This document shows positions 16,627-25,111 of a DNA stretch of 64,000 nt, piece by piece (position 1 is the first letter of the stretch; each line of letters starts with the position of its first letter). This stretch comes from Palsa-1392 sp036490335. GTDB taxonomy: Bacteria; Verrucomicrobiota; Verrucomicrobiia; Chthoniobacterales; UBA10450. The position numbers and the translations under genes are program-made. Under the pieces are notes generated by a model. It was not told where the DNA came from. It saw only the letters and a program-made list of their open reading frames with translations, and made no database searches. Location of the stretch: the NCBI GenBank assembly GCA_036490335.1, contig DASXEB010000004.1, forward strand, positions 62,001 to 126,000, in the 5' to 3' direction.

Positions 16627-17644
16627 CCGCGTCCTCCCGCGTCTCGCGAGCCGGAACGCGGCGACTGAACCAGCTTCGAAATCCGCCGGAAAGATTCACA
16701 CCCTCGGGAGTATCGCCGGTCGGCGTTTTCTTGCCGCCGTTCGGCAATTTCGCCGCCGAAACCGATTCGTTAGGCAAAAGCGCGATTATTTTCGGAGCAG
16801 GAAAATATTTTTGCGCGACCGAAGAATAATCCGCGTCGCCGCGGCCATGTTTCATTTCTTCGAGCAACATCTCACGCGCCACGTCCGTCACCGGCAGGTG
16901 GAGCGAGAATCGCTCGGCGAGATGGCTCGCGATCCGCACATCCTTGAGCATGTGTTTGATCGAAAAGTGCGGCTCGAAATCGCCCGCGGCGATTTTCGGC
17001 AGCTTCATCTCCAGCGTGGCCGAATTGCTCGCGTTCGCCTTCATCGCCCGCGCGAAAAGTTCCGCGGAAATGCCCGCCTTTTGCACGAGCGCGAGCGCTT
17101 CCGCGCCGATCTGCGCGGTCGCGGCCGTGACGATGTTGGTCGCGACTTTCATCACGCTCGCATCGCCGATTTCTCCGATGAGCAAAATTTCCCGGCTGCT
17201 TTTTTCCAGGATCGGTCGCGCCTGTTGCAGCGCCGCTTCGTCGCCGCCGATGTAGTAAACAAGCTGGCCATTTTCCGCCGCGATTTTGCTCCCGGTAAAC
17301 GGAGCCTCGAGAAAGCGCGCGCCGCGCCGCTGCACGATCTCGGCCGCCGCGCGCATGCTCTCCGGCGCGACCGTGCAGTGCGCGGTCACGACGTGCTGCG
17401 CGGCCAGCCCGGCGCTCAGTTGCCTAACGATCTCGAGCAGCGCTTCGTCGTCCGCGACAAAGATCTGCACGATGTCGCAAAGCTCCGCGACTTCGACCGG
17501 CGAGCCGACGAAATTCTGCTCCGGTTTCGGCGTCCGGTTCCAAACAAAAACGTGCAGGCCGCGCTTGCGCAGGGTCGCCGCGACGCGCGAGCCGATGATG
17601 CCGAGCCCGATCAGGCCGACGTTTTTGGATTTGGAACGTGCCAT
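16616..17644 (-). CDS. NAD(P)-dependent beta-hydroxyacid dehydrogenase-like protein
   Basis: 342 residues from the ATG giving MARSKSKNVGLIGLGIIGS. Rossmann motif GLIGLGIIGSRVA, then VWNRTPKP, APFTGSKIAAENGQLVYYIGG (substrate motif; here T-G-S rather than the classic V-S-G) and the catalytic Lys in ASVMKVATNIV. Related to 3-hydroxyisobutyrate and succinic-semialdehyde reductases (GLYR); substrate not determinable. The last 40 or so residues form a Gly/Arg/Ala-rich tail beyond the usual 290-residue fold. Confidence 0.82.
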   Translation of the reverse strand: MARSKSKNVGLIGLGIIGSRVAATLRKRGLHVFVWNRTPKPEQNFVGSPVEVAELCDIVQIFVADDEALLEIVRQLSAGLAAQHVVTAHCTVAPESMRAAAEIVQRRGARFLEAPFTGSKIAAENGQLVYYIGGDEAALQQARPILEKSSREILLIGEIGDASVMKVATNIVTAATAQIGAEALALVQKAGISAELFARAMKANASNSATLEMKLPKIAAGDFEPHFSIKHMLKDVRIASHLAERFSLHLPVTDVAREMLLEEMKHGRGDADYSSVAQKYFPAPKIIALLPNESVSAAKLPNGGKKTPTGDTPEGVNLSGGFRSWFSRRVPARETREDAGAA

Positions 17645-17666
17645 GAAATTGCGCTGCAAACTGGGA

Positions 17667-18641
17667 TCAATTGCCCCGCGCCGCAAATTGGATTTTGCCG
17701 CCGAGATGCGCGACGAGCGCGTTCACATCCTTCGCGCGCTCATCATTTTCCAAAATCGTCGCGATCTCCGGCGCGACCTGCGCGAAGTCGAGCTGCGCGG
17801 CCGGAAGTTTTTCGGTCAGGCGCAAAATGTGAAAGCCGAGCCGGCTCCGAACCGGCGCGCTAATTTCGCCAATGCCTAACGACTGCGCGGTCTCGAAAAC
17901 CGCCGGCAACATTCGCTCTTCGGCAAAATAATTCAGGTCGCCGCCGCGATTTTTCGTTTCCTCATCGTCGGAAAATCGCGCGGCGAGCGCCGGAAAATGT
18001 TCTCCACTCGTTAGGCGCGCGGAAAGATTTTCGATCAAGGCCCGCTTCGTCTTGATCACTTCGTCGGGATAACCCACGGGCGCGGCGAGAAAAATATGGC
18101 TCGCGCGAAAACGCAGCGGCTCGCGAAACCAATCGAGATGCGCGTCGTAAAATTCACGACACTGCTTTTCGTTAGGCGAAATTTTTCCGGCGAGCTGCGA
18201 TTCGATCCAGGCGCGGGCGCGCAGGTTGGCAGCGACTTCGCGCCGCAAATCGTAACGCAAACGAAAATTCCACGCGCGCGGCGGCGCAAATTGCCAGCGC
18301 AGCAGATCGATCTCGCGATCGACCGCGTGGCCGCTGAGTTTTTGCTCGCGCGCAGCTGCGTCGAGCTTGGCCCGTTCGATCAACTGTGCGAGCGCAGAGT
18401 TCTTCCGCGTCTGCGCGAGCGCGATCGGCACGTCGTTTGGTTCGAGCCCTTGATCGTACAGTTGCGCCTGCCACGCGTGCTCGACGTCGCGATCGTAAAT
18501 GCCGCGTCCTTGCACGATGGCGAGCAGCTCGCCGCGCCTAACGATTTGCGCAATCGTCGCGCGCGTCCAAAAATTCTTCGCCAAAAATTCGCCCGCAATC
18601 AACCCGAGAAAAATCGCGGCGACGAGCAGCGCGTTTTTCAT
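17667..18641 (-). CDS. SurA/PpiC-type peptidyl-prolyl isomerase, membrane anchored
   Basis: 324 residues: N-terminal hydrophobic helix (about 4-22) as uncleaved anchor or signal, a SurA-like chaperone segment, then one parvulin domain from about 190. It contains ASHIFLAAP, FPALAARFSDDEETKNRGGDLNYF, EISAPVRSRLGFHILRLTEK. Acts on folding of envelope proteins in the periplasm. The N-terminal region reads IVQGRGIYDRDVEHAWQ, the usual introduction of SurA-type proteins. Its start overlaps the stop of the M28 peptidase gene by 4 bp. Confidence 0.85.
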   Translation of the reverse strand: MKNALLVAAIFLGLIAGEFLAKNFWTRATIAQIVRRGELLAIVQGRGIYDRDVEHAWQAQLYDQGLEPNDVPIALAQTRKNSALAQLIERAKLDAAAREQKLSGHAVDREIDLLRWQFAPPRAWNFRLRYDLRREVAANLRARAWIESQLAGKISPNEKQCREFYDAHLDWFREPLRFRASHIFLAAPVGYPDEVIKTKRALIENLSARLTSGEHFPALAARFSDDEETKNRGGDLNYFAEERMLPAVFETAQSLGIGEISAPVRSRLGFHILRLTEKLPAAQLDFAQVAPEIATILENDERAKDVNALVAHLGGKIQFAARGN

Positions 18642-19633
18642 TCGAAGGCGATTTGCGCGAGGTAATACGCCGTCACCGCGCCGACGATCTGCAGGCTCCC
18701 GGCGCTCAACTTATCCATCGTGTCGCCGGCTGTGTGCCAGGGCGGATAATCGAAATCGATCAGGTCGATCGTGTCGATGCCGATTTTGTTCAGCGGCGTG
18801 TGATCGTCGAGCACGTCGCTCGTGAAGTAGGTGAAATATTTGCGATCGCCGAGCGCGTCCGCGGCCGCGAAAATGCCGAGCGCGAGCTGCGCCGGCGAGT
18901 CGGGCGAAAGCGTGATTGTGAGGTTGCGATCGCCGATCATGTCCCACAAAATCCCGCCGCGATAATTTTGCGCCGTCTTCGTCTCTTCGATCCGGCGCGC
19001 GAAATAACGGCTGCCGTAAAGTCCGTCCGTCGCGCTGAATTTTTCGTAGGCTTCTTCGCCGTCGAAAAATACCAGCTCGATCTGGGCGGCGAGCGCGGGA
19101 TGAAGATTGAGCACGCGCGCCATCTCGAGCAGCGCGCCGGTGCTCGAGCCGCCGTCGTCCGCGCCGACGAAACGAAAGGCGTCGAAAGTTTTCGTGTCGT
19201 AATGCGAGGAGAGAAGAAAATATTTCGCGTCCGGCGGCTCGTTAGGCCGGCGCGCGATCAGGTTGACGAACGAAACCGGGCCGCGCGGCGTGTCGTCGGT
19301 GAAATGCTGCTCCGTCATCTGCCAGCCATCCTGTTCGAGATTTTTTCGAATGTAGGCGCGCGACTTTTCGATCGCCGCGGTTTCCGGCGGACGCGGACCG
19401 AAATCGACCAGCGCCTGGACATGCGCGAGCGCTTTTGCGCCGGAAAAATCTTTCCACGGCTCGCCGTAAATCTCGTGTCGATGCCGTTGGCGCAGGAAAA
19501 AAAAGATGCAGAGCAAAACCGCAAGAATGACGAGAGCTGCGATGCTCCAGCGCGGCCAATCCTTGCGAAAATCCGGCGCCTGCCACCATTTCGCGGCGGC
19601 CTTGCGCCGGCCGCGCGGCTTTTCGTTAGGCAT
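18638..19633 (-). CDS. M28 family zinc peptidase / glutaminyl cyclase-like
   Basis: 331 residues with one N-terminal membrane helix (about 29-48) and an extracytoplasmic M28 domain: SSHYDTK (zinc His), VGADDGGSS, FFDGEEAYE (catalytic Glu), SDVLDDHTPLN and PPWHTAGDTMD (zinc His). Segment order and length resemble bacterial glutaminyl-peptide cyclotransferases, which make N-terminal pyroglutamate, more than aminopeptidases. The second residues PNE after the start Met come from the iterated word, so the word lies between it and parB. Confidence 0.83.
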   Translation of the reverse strand: MPNEKPRGRRKAAAKWWQAPDFRKDWPRWSIAALVILAVLLCIFFFLRQRHRHEIYGEPWKDFSGAKALAHVQALVDFGPRPPETAAIEKSRAYIRKNLEQDGWQMTEQHFTDDTPRGPVSFVNLIARRPNEPPDAKYFLLSSHYDTKTFDAFRFVGADDGGSSTGALLEMARVLNLHPALAAQIELVFFDGEEAYEKFSATDGLYGSRYFARRIEETKTAQNYRGGILWDMIGDRNLTITLSPDSPAQLALGIFAAADALGDRKYFTYFTSDVLDDHTPLNKIGIDTIDLIDFDYPPWHTAGDTMDKLSAGSLQIVGAVTAYYLAQIAFE

Positions 19634-19635
19634 CG

Positions 19636-20517
19636 TTAGGCGTCGGGCGGCAGGCCGAGCCGATTCACGATCCGGTCGAGATCATCGGCGCCGTAATATT
19701 CGATCTCGATCCGGCCGTTTTTTTCGCGGTGATGAATCGTGACGCGAGTCGCGAGATGTTCCTGTAGGCGGCTGGCGAGATCGTCCATCGCCGCCTCCGG
19801 CACAGTCGTCGCGCGTTTTTTGCGGCGGACTCCGCCGACGCGCCCGAGCTGGCGCGCGACCATTTTCTCGGTCTGACGGACGGTCGAGCTTTGCCGCAAA
19901 ACGGTTTCGGCGACGGCGCGCTGTTCGTCGTGCGCTTTCAAACCGAGCAGGACTTTGGCGTGGCCGACCGAGAGGAGATTTTGCACGACCCACGCCTGCA
20001 CCTGCTGGTCGAGATCGAGCAGGCGCATCGCGTTCGCGACCGAAGCGCGGCTGCGGCCGACCTTCGCCGCGATGTCGTCCTGGCGCATGCCGAATTCGCC
20101 CGCGAGCCGCGCGTAAGCTTCTGCTTCCTCGATTGGATTGAGATCGGCGCGCTGCAGGTTTTCGATCAGGGCGAGCTCGAGCACTTCGAGATCGGAAGCT
20201 TGCCTAACGATGACCGGAACTTCGGTCAGGCCGGCTTCGCGCGCGGCACGCAAACGCCGTTCGCCCGCGATCAATTCAAACGTGTGATTGATTTGCCTAA
20301 CGATGAGCGGCTGGATGATTCCGCGCTGCCGGATCGAGTCGACCAGCTCCTCGAGCGCCTCGCGATCGAACTCGCGGCGCGGCTGGAGCGGACTCGGGGT
20401 GACGTTGGTCAGCGCGACGAGCTGGATTTTTTCGCCGGGCTCGGCCTCGACTGCGCGCAAGGCCGGCGTCGCGCTGATGAGCGCGCCGAGGCCTTTGCCG
20501 AGACCGGATTTTGCCAT
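19636..20517 (-). CDS. parB: Chromosome partitioning protein ParB
   Basis: 293 residues: N-terminal KSGLGKGLGALI (ParA-stimulating tip), the CTPase/ParB domain with PLQPRREFD, SIRQRGIIQPLIVR, LIAGERRLRAAREAG (GERR CTP motif) and LALIENLQRADLNPIEEA, the HTH KVGRSRASVANAMRLL, and a C-terminal dimerisation end. Binds parS and slides as a clamp. No parA is in this window and I found no parS-like TGTTTCACGTGAAACA palindrome. The stop TAA lies inside a copy of the iterated word. Confidence 0.95.
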   Translation of the reverse strand: MAKSGLGKGLGALISATPALRAVEAEPGEKIQLVALTNVTPSPLQPRREFDREALEELVDSIRQRGIIQPLIVRQINHTFELIAGERRLRAAREAGLTEVPVIVRQASDLEVLELALIENLQRADLNPIEEAEAYARLAGEFGMRQDDIAAKVGRSRASVANAMRLLDLDQQVQAWVVQNLLSVGHAKVLLGLKAHDEQRAVAETVLRQSSTVRQTEKMVARQLGRVGGVRRKKRATTVPEAAMDDLASRLQEHLATRVTIHHREKNGRIEIEYYGADDLDRIVNRLGLPPDA

Positions 20518-20544
20518 GGGGGTGAGGCTATCGGTGCGCGCGAA

Positions 20545-21120
20545 TCAACGCAAGGCGCGCGCGATCGCGGCGGCGCATTGCGCGAGCAGACAGCTCTCCG
20601 CCGCGACGACGACGGCGTAACCGTCGCCCTTGATCGGCTCGTGAAAAACGCGGCTGTTCTGCGCGATCGTGAAGCCATCGGCGTTTTCGATTTGCCAGGA
20701 AACGTCGAGGATTGCGCCGCTGCCGCTGATGCCGTGAAATTGCCTAACGGCCAGCGCGACGCGCCGCGCCGGCGCGCGTCCCGCCGCCCACGGATAGGTC
20801 AGGACTTCGCGCGCGCCGAGCGCGCTCCGGAGATCGCTCGCGAGGACGGCGGTGATGTTGTCGCGAAGCGAGCCGGCCCAGCTCGCATTCGACGGAATCT
20901 GGAATTCGTTAGGGCCGCTTTGGAAAACGAGTTCGCTGCGATCGATGTAAGCCGGCAGGCTGACCGGGCCGACGCCGAGGCTGATCGAGCGTTCGTTAGG
21001 CGAAGTCGCGGCGTTTTCGGCGCTAAGCCGGAAATATTGTTGCGACGAACCGCCGCAACCCGCGACGAGCAGGGCCGCGCCGATCGTCGCCGCGCGTTGG
21101 AAAAATTTTCGCGTCGTCAT
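20545..21120 (-). CDS. pqiC: PqiC-type lipoprotein (ABC transport auxiliary component)
   Basis: 191 residues with a lipoprotein signal peptide, lipobox LLVAGCGG with Cys at about 22. The rest matches the YmbA/PqiC family: ISLGVGPVSLPAYIDRSELV, SLRDNITAVLASDL, ALAVRQFHGISGSGAILDVSW. PqiC sits at the outer membrane and caps the PqiB tube in lipid transport. It follows pqiB by one base, completing a pqiA-pqiA-pqiB-pqiC operon. Confidence 0.88.
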   Translation of the reverse strand: MTTRKFFQRAATIGAALLVAGCGGSSQQYFRLSAENAATSPNERSISLGVGPVSLPAYIDRSELVFQSGPNEFQIPSNASWAGSLRDNITAVLASDLRSALGAREVLTYPWAAGRAPARRVALAVRQFHGISGSGAILDVSWQIENADGFTIAQNSRVFHEPIKGDGYAVVVAAESCLLAQCAAAIARALR

Positions 21121-21121
21121 T

Positions 21122-22684
21122 TTAGTGATTGCTTCCTTTCGGCGGCGGCACGCTGCCCGGTTTGCCGAAGATGAGCGAGTTCGGTTTGCGCTCGAGCGTG
21201 CTCGTCAGGCTGCGGAGCGAACGAAGCGTGTCGTCAAGCTGGCGCAAGGTTTCGGCGAGCTCCTGGTAGAGCGGCGAGTTGTCGTTGAAACCGCTCGCGG
21301 TCTTTTTCAAATTATCGGCCGCGGCCTTGATCGAGGCGAGCGCGTCGGAGGCGTTGTTGACCGTTTTGTCGAGCGGGAGCGCCTGCAATTTCGCGAGCAA
21401 CGCGGAAGCCTGTTCCTGCAATTGCGCGAGGCCGGCGGAGGGCGCGACGGGCAGAATTTTGTAGCCGGCGAAGTCGACGACGTGATCGGGTTTGATGCTC
21501 TTTTGATAATCGATGTCGATGAACATTTGGCCGGTGATGATGTTGCCGGTCTTGAGCGTCGCGCGCAGACCTTTCCCGACATTTTGCGCGATGAATCTCT
21601 CGGCGATCTCATAGCTGTCGTTAGGCACTTCGCTGATCAAACCGGGATCGATGTCGATCAAAACCGGGACACGTTGCCCGGGGTCGTTAGGCAAATATTT
21701 GAAGGAAATGCCCTCGACCGTGCCGATGCGAATGCCGCGGAATTCGACCGGCGCGTCGGGGCTGAGCCCGCGCACGCTTTCGGTGAAAAGCAGGAGGTAG
21801 GGCAGGGGATTTCTCATCTCGAATCGCGTCGTGTCTTCGAAGCTGTTGTAAAGCGTGAAGACTGCGCCGTCGGCGATCGGCCGCGAAGGCGTGAGCGCGA
21901 CCGGCTCGCTGAAGGTCACGCCGCCGAGGAGGAGCGCTTCGAGTGTGCCGGTGCGCAGCTTGACGCCGTTCGCGCCGACCTCGAGATCGATGCCGCTGTT
22001 GTTCCAAAACTTGCTCCCGTGGCGGACGAGCTTCGCGTAATCGTTCTCGATAAAAGCGTCGAATTCGACCTTGCCGGTCGCGGGCAAAAACGTGCGTTTT
22101 TCGATTTTGCCAACGTCGAGACCTTTGTAGGTGATGGGCGAACCGGGATCGATCCCGCCCGCTTCTTCAGCGATCAATTTGATCCGCAAACCGGGCACGC
22201 CTTTCGGCGTCACGGGCGGTTGCTCGAGGCCGATAAAATCGGTCCGTTCTTTTTTCGAAAGGCCGGGCTCGAGCTCGATGTAATTGCCGGAAACGATCGT
22301 GCTCAAACCGGAAATGCCCGCGCCGCCGTAGCGCGGCCTAACGACCCAGATTTGCGTGTCCTGGACGAGGAGGCGCGAAGCGTCGTTCGTCATTTGAAGG
22401 GTGACGAGCACTTTCAGCTTTTCGGTCAGTTGCACTTTGTCGACCGTGCCGATGTTGACGCTGCGGCAGAGGACGGGTGTTTTGCCGCCGACGATTCCTT
22501 CCGCGGTTTCGAAACGAACGGTCACGACTGGTCCGCGCTCGGAATAATATTTCCAGACGAGCCAGAGGCCGAGGAGGGCCGCGATCAGGGGAACAATCCA
22601 GACCGCGGAGAAGCGGCGATGGGTTTTGCGCACGGTCGCGGCGGGCGGCGACGGTGAAGTGCGCGCGGGCGGTTCGGGATCCAT
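21122..22684 (-). CDS. pqiB: PqiB, MCE-domain intermembrane lipid-transport tube protein
   Basis: 520 residues: short cytoplasmic Pro-rich tail, one membrane helix (about 28-45), then three MCE/MlaD domains (VTVRFETAEGIVGGKTPVLCRSVNIGTVDKV; GIDPGSPITYKGLDVGKIE; LSPDAPVEFRGIRIGTVEGI) and a C-terminal coiled-coil/helical needle rich in Leu. Such proteins form a hexameric channel across the periplasm. Position between pqiA genes and pqiC supports the call. Three copies of the iterated word sit at the junction with the upstream gene (22685-22710). Confidence 0.92.
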   Translation of the reverse strand: MDPEPPARTSPSPPAATVRKTHRRFSAVWIVPLIAALLGLWLVWKYYSERGPVVTVRFETAEGIVGGKTPVLCRSVNIGTVDKVQLTEKLKVLVTLQMTNDASRLLVQDTQIWVVRPRYGGAGISGLSTIVSGNYIELEPGLSKKERTDFIGLEQPPVTPKGVPGLRIKLIAEEAGGIDPGSPITYKGLDVGKIEKRTFLPATGKVEFDAFIENDYAKLVRHGSKFWNNSGIDLEVGANGVKLRTGTLEALLLGGVTFSEPVALTPSRPIADGAVFTLYNSFEDTTRFEMRNPLPYLLLFTESVRGLSPDAPVEFRGIRIGTVEGISFKYLPNDPGQRVPVLIDIDPGLISEVPNDSYEIAERFIAQNVGKGLRATLKTGNIITGQMFIDIDYQKSIKPDHVVDFAGYKILPVAPSAGLAQLQEQASALLAKLQALPLDKTVNNASDALASIKAAADNLKKTASGFNDNSPLYQELAETLRQLDDTLRSLRSLTSTLERKPNSLIFGKPGSVPPPKGSNH

Positions 22685-22694
22685 TCGTTAGGCG

Positions 22695-23354
22695 TTAGGC
22701 ATCGTTAGGCAACGCCATCGTCGGACGGGCCTCGCCCGTTCCGTCGGCGCGCGCGGCTGTGTCCCAGATCAGCCGCGGATCGAACGTCATCGCGGCCAGC
22801 ATGGTCAGGATCACGACCGAAGCAAACGAAAGCGCGGCCGGCCCGGCGTGAATCGAAATGACCGAGCCGAGCTGCACGACCGCGACCAGAATTGCGACGA
22901 CAAAAACATCAACCATCGACCAGCGGCCGATGAATTCGGTCAGCCGATAAAGCCGCGTCATGCCGAGCGGATGATGCCCGACCCTGGCGGCGAAACAGAG
23001 CCAGAGCAGCGAGATGATTTTCAAGACCGGAATCATCACGCTGGCGGCAAAAATAATGATCGCGACCGGGTAATCGTGCGATTGCCAGAACTGGATGACG
23101 CCGCCGACGATGGTGTTTTTTTGCGCCCCCCCTAACGACTCGATACGCAGGATCGGCAGCATGTTTGCCGGAAAATAAAGGATCGCCGCTCCAAGCGTGA
23201 GCGCGAGCGTACGCTGCAAACTTTCCGGCTTGCGCAGATGCAGACGCGCGTCGCAGCGCGGGCAAAACTCGAGCGTCTCCACCTCGACCCGCCCGCAGGA
23301 ATGACAAAGCGCGAGGCCGCGCGCCGCCGCCGAACCAGACGCGAATTCGCTCAT
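22695..23354 (-). CDS. pqiA: PqiA second half: zinc-ribbon membrane protein
   Basis: About 219 residues from MSEFASGS. A zinc ribbon LCHSCGRVE...FCPRCDARLHLRK (two CxxC pairs) precedes four membrane helices with the PqiA motifs LYFPANMLPIL, HDYPVAIIIFAASVMIPVLKII and GRWSMVDVFVVAILVAVVQLG. In E. coli both halves form a single PqiA; here they are two genes joined by an ATGA overlap. The stop TAA is inside a copy of the iterated word. Confidence 0.88.
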   Translation of the reverse strand: MSEFASGSAAARGLALCHSCGRVEVETLEFCPRCDARLHLRKPESLQRTLALTLGAAILYFPANMLPILRIESLGGAQKNTIVGGVIQFWQSHDYPVAIIIFAASVMIPVLKIISLLWLCFAARVGHHPLGMTRLYRLTEFIGRWSMVDVFVVAILVAVVQLGSVISIHAGPAALSFASVVILTMLAAMTFDPRLIWDTAARADGTGEARPTMALPNDA

Positions 23355-24010
23355 CCGCGCGCGTTCTCCAATCGCGTCCACAATTCGCGATAATCGATCG
23401 AATTCAGCGCCGCGGTCAGGCAAAGGATCATCCCGACGAAGGCCCAGAACGATGTCCCGAGCGTGAGGGTCGCGAGCTTGCCGAGCTTGAGCAGACTAAC
23501 GAGTGCGCCGAGCAAAAAAACTTCGACCATGTTCCAGCGCCGCGCGCGATAAACCCAGCGGCAAATCACAATCGCGCCCGGCAGCCGGCGTTCGCGAAAA
23601 AGCGGCAGGAGCAGATAAAGCAAACCGCCAATGATCAGGGTCGGCGCGCCGAGCGTGAAGATGGCGACCGCGCCACCGAGATAAGGCGAGCCCTGTTCTT
23701 CGAGGCCGGCGGCGCTTTGCGACAGCACCATCTCGCTCTCGCGAAATCCGGCGCGCAAGGTCATGAATGGAAAAAGATTTGCCACGATAAAAAGAAACGC
23801 CGCCGCCATCGTCAGGGCGGCCGCGCGATGGAGCGAATTTCGATGCGCGTAAAAGAGGACGGCGCCGCACTGCGCGCAGACAACCTGCTCGCCTTCGCTC
23901 ACGCTCGGCGCGGCGAAAAGCGCGTCGCAATCCGGGCAGGCAACATTTTCCGAAGCACCTGAAGGCCGCACGAACAAACCGTAGCATGGCGCAGGCGAAT
24001 TTTCTTTCAC
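23351..24010 (-). CDS. PqiA first half: zinc-ribbon membrane protein
   Basis: About 219 residues ending RELWTRLENARG. It has a zinc ribbon ACPDCDALFAA...VVCAQCGAVLFY, then four membrane helices with FLFIVANLFPFMTLRAG, LGAPTLIIGGLLYLLLPL and RRWNMVEVFLLGALVSLLKLG. This is the same fold as the next gene and equals the N-terminal half of PqiA. The start is uncertain: GTG at 24008-24010 is used, but TTG at 23975-23977 or GTG at 23969-23971 would leave the ribbon about ten residues from the start, as in E. coli. Confidence 0.83.
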   Translation of the reverse strand: MKENSPAPCYGLFVRPSGASENVACPDCDALFAAPSVSEGEQVVCAQCGAVLFYAHRNSLHRAAALTMAAAFLFIVANLFPFMTLRAGFRESEMVLSQSAAGLEEQGSPYLGGAVAIFTLGAPTLIIGGLLYLLLPLFRERRLPGAIVICRWVYRARRWNMVEVFLLGALVSLLKLGKLATLTLGTSFWAFVGMILCLTAALNSIDYRELWTRLENARG

Positions 24011-24073
24011 TGCGCCGCGGCTGTGCGTTGCGCGCGGGCGCGACTGCGCTAGTTGTGACGACGTTTTTTTATC

Positions 24074-24850
24074 ATGCCTTGGACCGCTTCGCATCCCGCC
24101 GCCGTGCTCCCGCTGCGACGCTTCACGCCGCAGCCGCTGAATTTTGCCGCGCTCGTTTGCGGGAGCATGGCGCCCGATCTCGGCTATTACATAAATCAAT
24201 TCGGCTTCGCGACTTTCGCACACACTTTGCCCGGCAGTTTTCTCGCCGCGTTGCCGACGGGATTATTTTTTTTGGTTGTGCTTTATCTTCTTCGTCGGCC
24301 GTTTTGCTCGACCTTGCCCGCGCCGCATCGGCAGGCGCTGCTGCCGTTGTGCAAACCCGCGCCGGGCGGCCTGACAAACTGGCTCATCATCGTCGGCTGC
24401 GTCCTGCTCGGCGTCTGGACGCATAATTTTTGGGATGCCTGGACGCACGACACCGGCTGGTTCGTCGTTCGGCTGCCATTTTTGCAACAGCCGGTTTTTC
24501 ACATCGGCAGGAACACGATTTTTCTGCCGCTCTGCCTGCAAGTCTTCAGCACCTTCGCCGGTTTTTTCATTCTCGTTTTCGCCTATTTCAAATGGCTCGC
24601 GCGGCAACGTCGCGCGGCGGCATTCGATCCGGAGAGCGACGCCTGGCGTTATTGTTTTTGGGGCGCGCTTGTCGTCGGTTCGGTCTTATGCGCGATTCCG
24701 CTCGCGATTCATTCCGCCGGTTCGAAACATGGGTATTTGCTCGGGCGCGCGATCGTTTTTAGGACGGCGATTTTTTCCGCCGACGTTTTCTTGCCGCTCA
24801 GTCTCGCGGCCGTCGCGCTCGTTTGTTTTCGCCAACGCGCAGCGCGTTAA
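24074..24850 (+). CDS. DUF4184 family membrane protein
   Basis: 258 residues, about six membrane helices. The N-terminus MPWTASHPAAVLPLRR and LVCGSMAPDLGYYI are the DUF4184 hallmarks; GVWTHNFWDAWTHDTGWFV carries further conserved His/Asp residues. The pattern of His and Asp at membrane edges resembles membrane hydrolases of the YdjM type, but no reaction is known for the family. Its stop overlaps the stop of the small gene on the other strand (TTAA). Confidence 0.82.
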   Translation: MPWTASHPAAVLPLRRFTPQPLNFAALVCGSMAPDLGYYINQFGFATFAHTLPGSFLAALPTGLFFLVVLYLLRRPFCSTLPAPHRQALLPLCKPAPGGLTNWLIIVGCVLLGVWTHNFWDAWTHDTGWFVVRLPFLQQPVFHIGRNTIFLPLCLQVFSTFAGFFILVFAYFKWLARQRRAAAFDPESDAWRYCFWGALVVGSVLCAIPLAIHSAGSKHGYLLGRAIVFRTAIFSADVFLPLSLAAVALVCFRQRAAR

Positions 24851-25026
24851 GGCTGATTTTTCTTCGCGTCGGGATGGATCTTTTTCTCGACGAAATTCTC
24901 GATCCGCTGACTCTCTTTTTTGAAACCTTCCACAAAATCACTCGGGCCGTACTCGAAGAGAACGAGAAAACAGAAGGTGAAAAAAACGAAAAGAACCAGC
25001 CAGAAAATGGTCCGAATCAATCCCAC
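24847..25026 (-). CDS. 59-residue single-helix membrane protein
   Basis: From a GTG start the product begins MGLIRTIFWLVLFVFF, one membrane helix (about 5-24) followed by a charged tail EYGPSDFVEGFKKESQ...HPDAKKNQP. The reading frame is clean, the hydrophobic-then-charged pattern is non-random, and it ends exactly at the convergent DUF4184 stop, sharing TTAA. I do not recognise a named family; a small structural or assembly membrane protein is a guess. Confidence 0.6.
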   Translation of the reverse strand: MGLIRTIFWLVLFVFFTFCFLVLFEYGPSDFVEGFKKESQRIENFVEKKIHPDAKKNQP

Positions 25027-25111
25027 GCGCGCACGCTAGCTGACCGTCGCGGACGGGTCAATCATTCGTTAGGAAGATTGGCAGCGCGCGGCTCCCATGC
25101 TTCGGTAACGC

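Noticed and set aside
19636..20517. parS site near parB
   Set aside because: No TGTTTCACGTGAAACA-like 16-bp palindrome was found in the window.
21125..22657. 510-codon open frame opposite pqiB
   Set aside because: An antisense shadow caused by high GC; composition is Arg/Ala-rich without motifs, while pqiB on the other strand has clear MCE domains.
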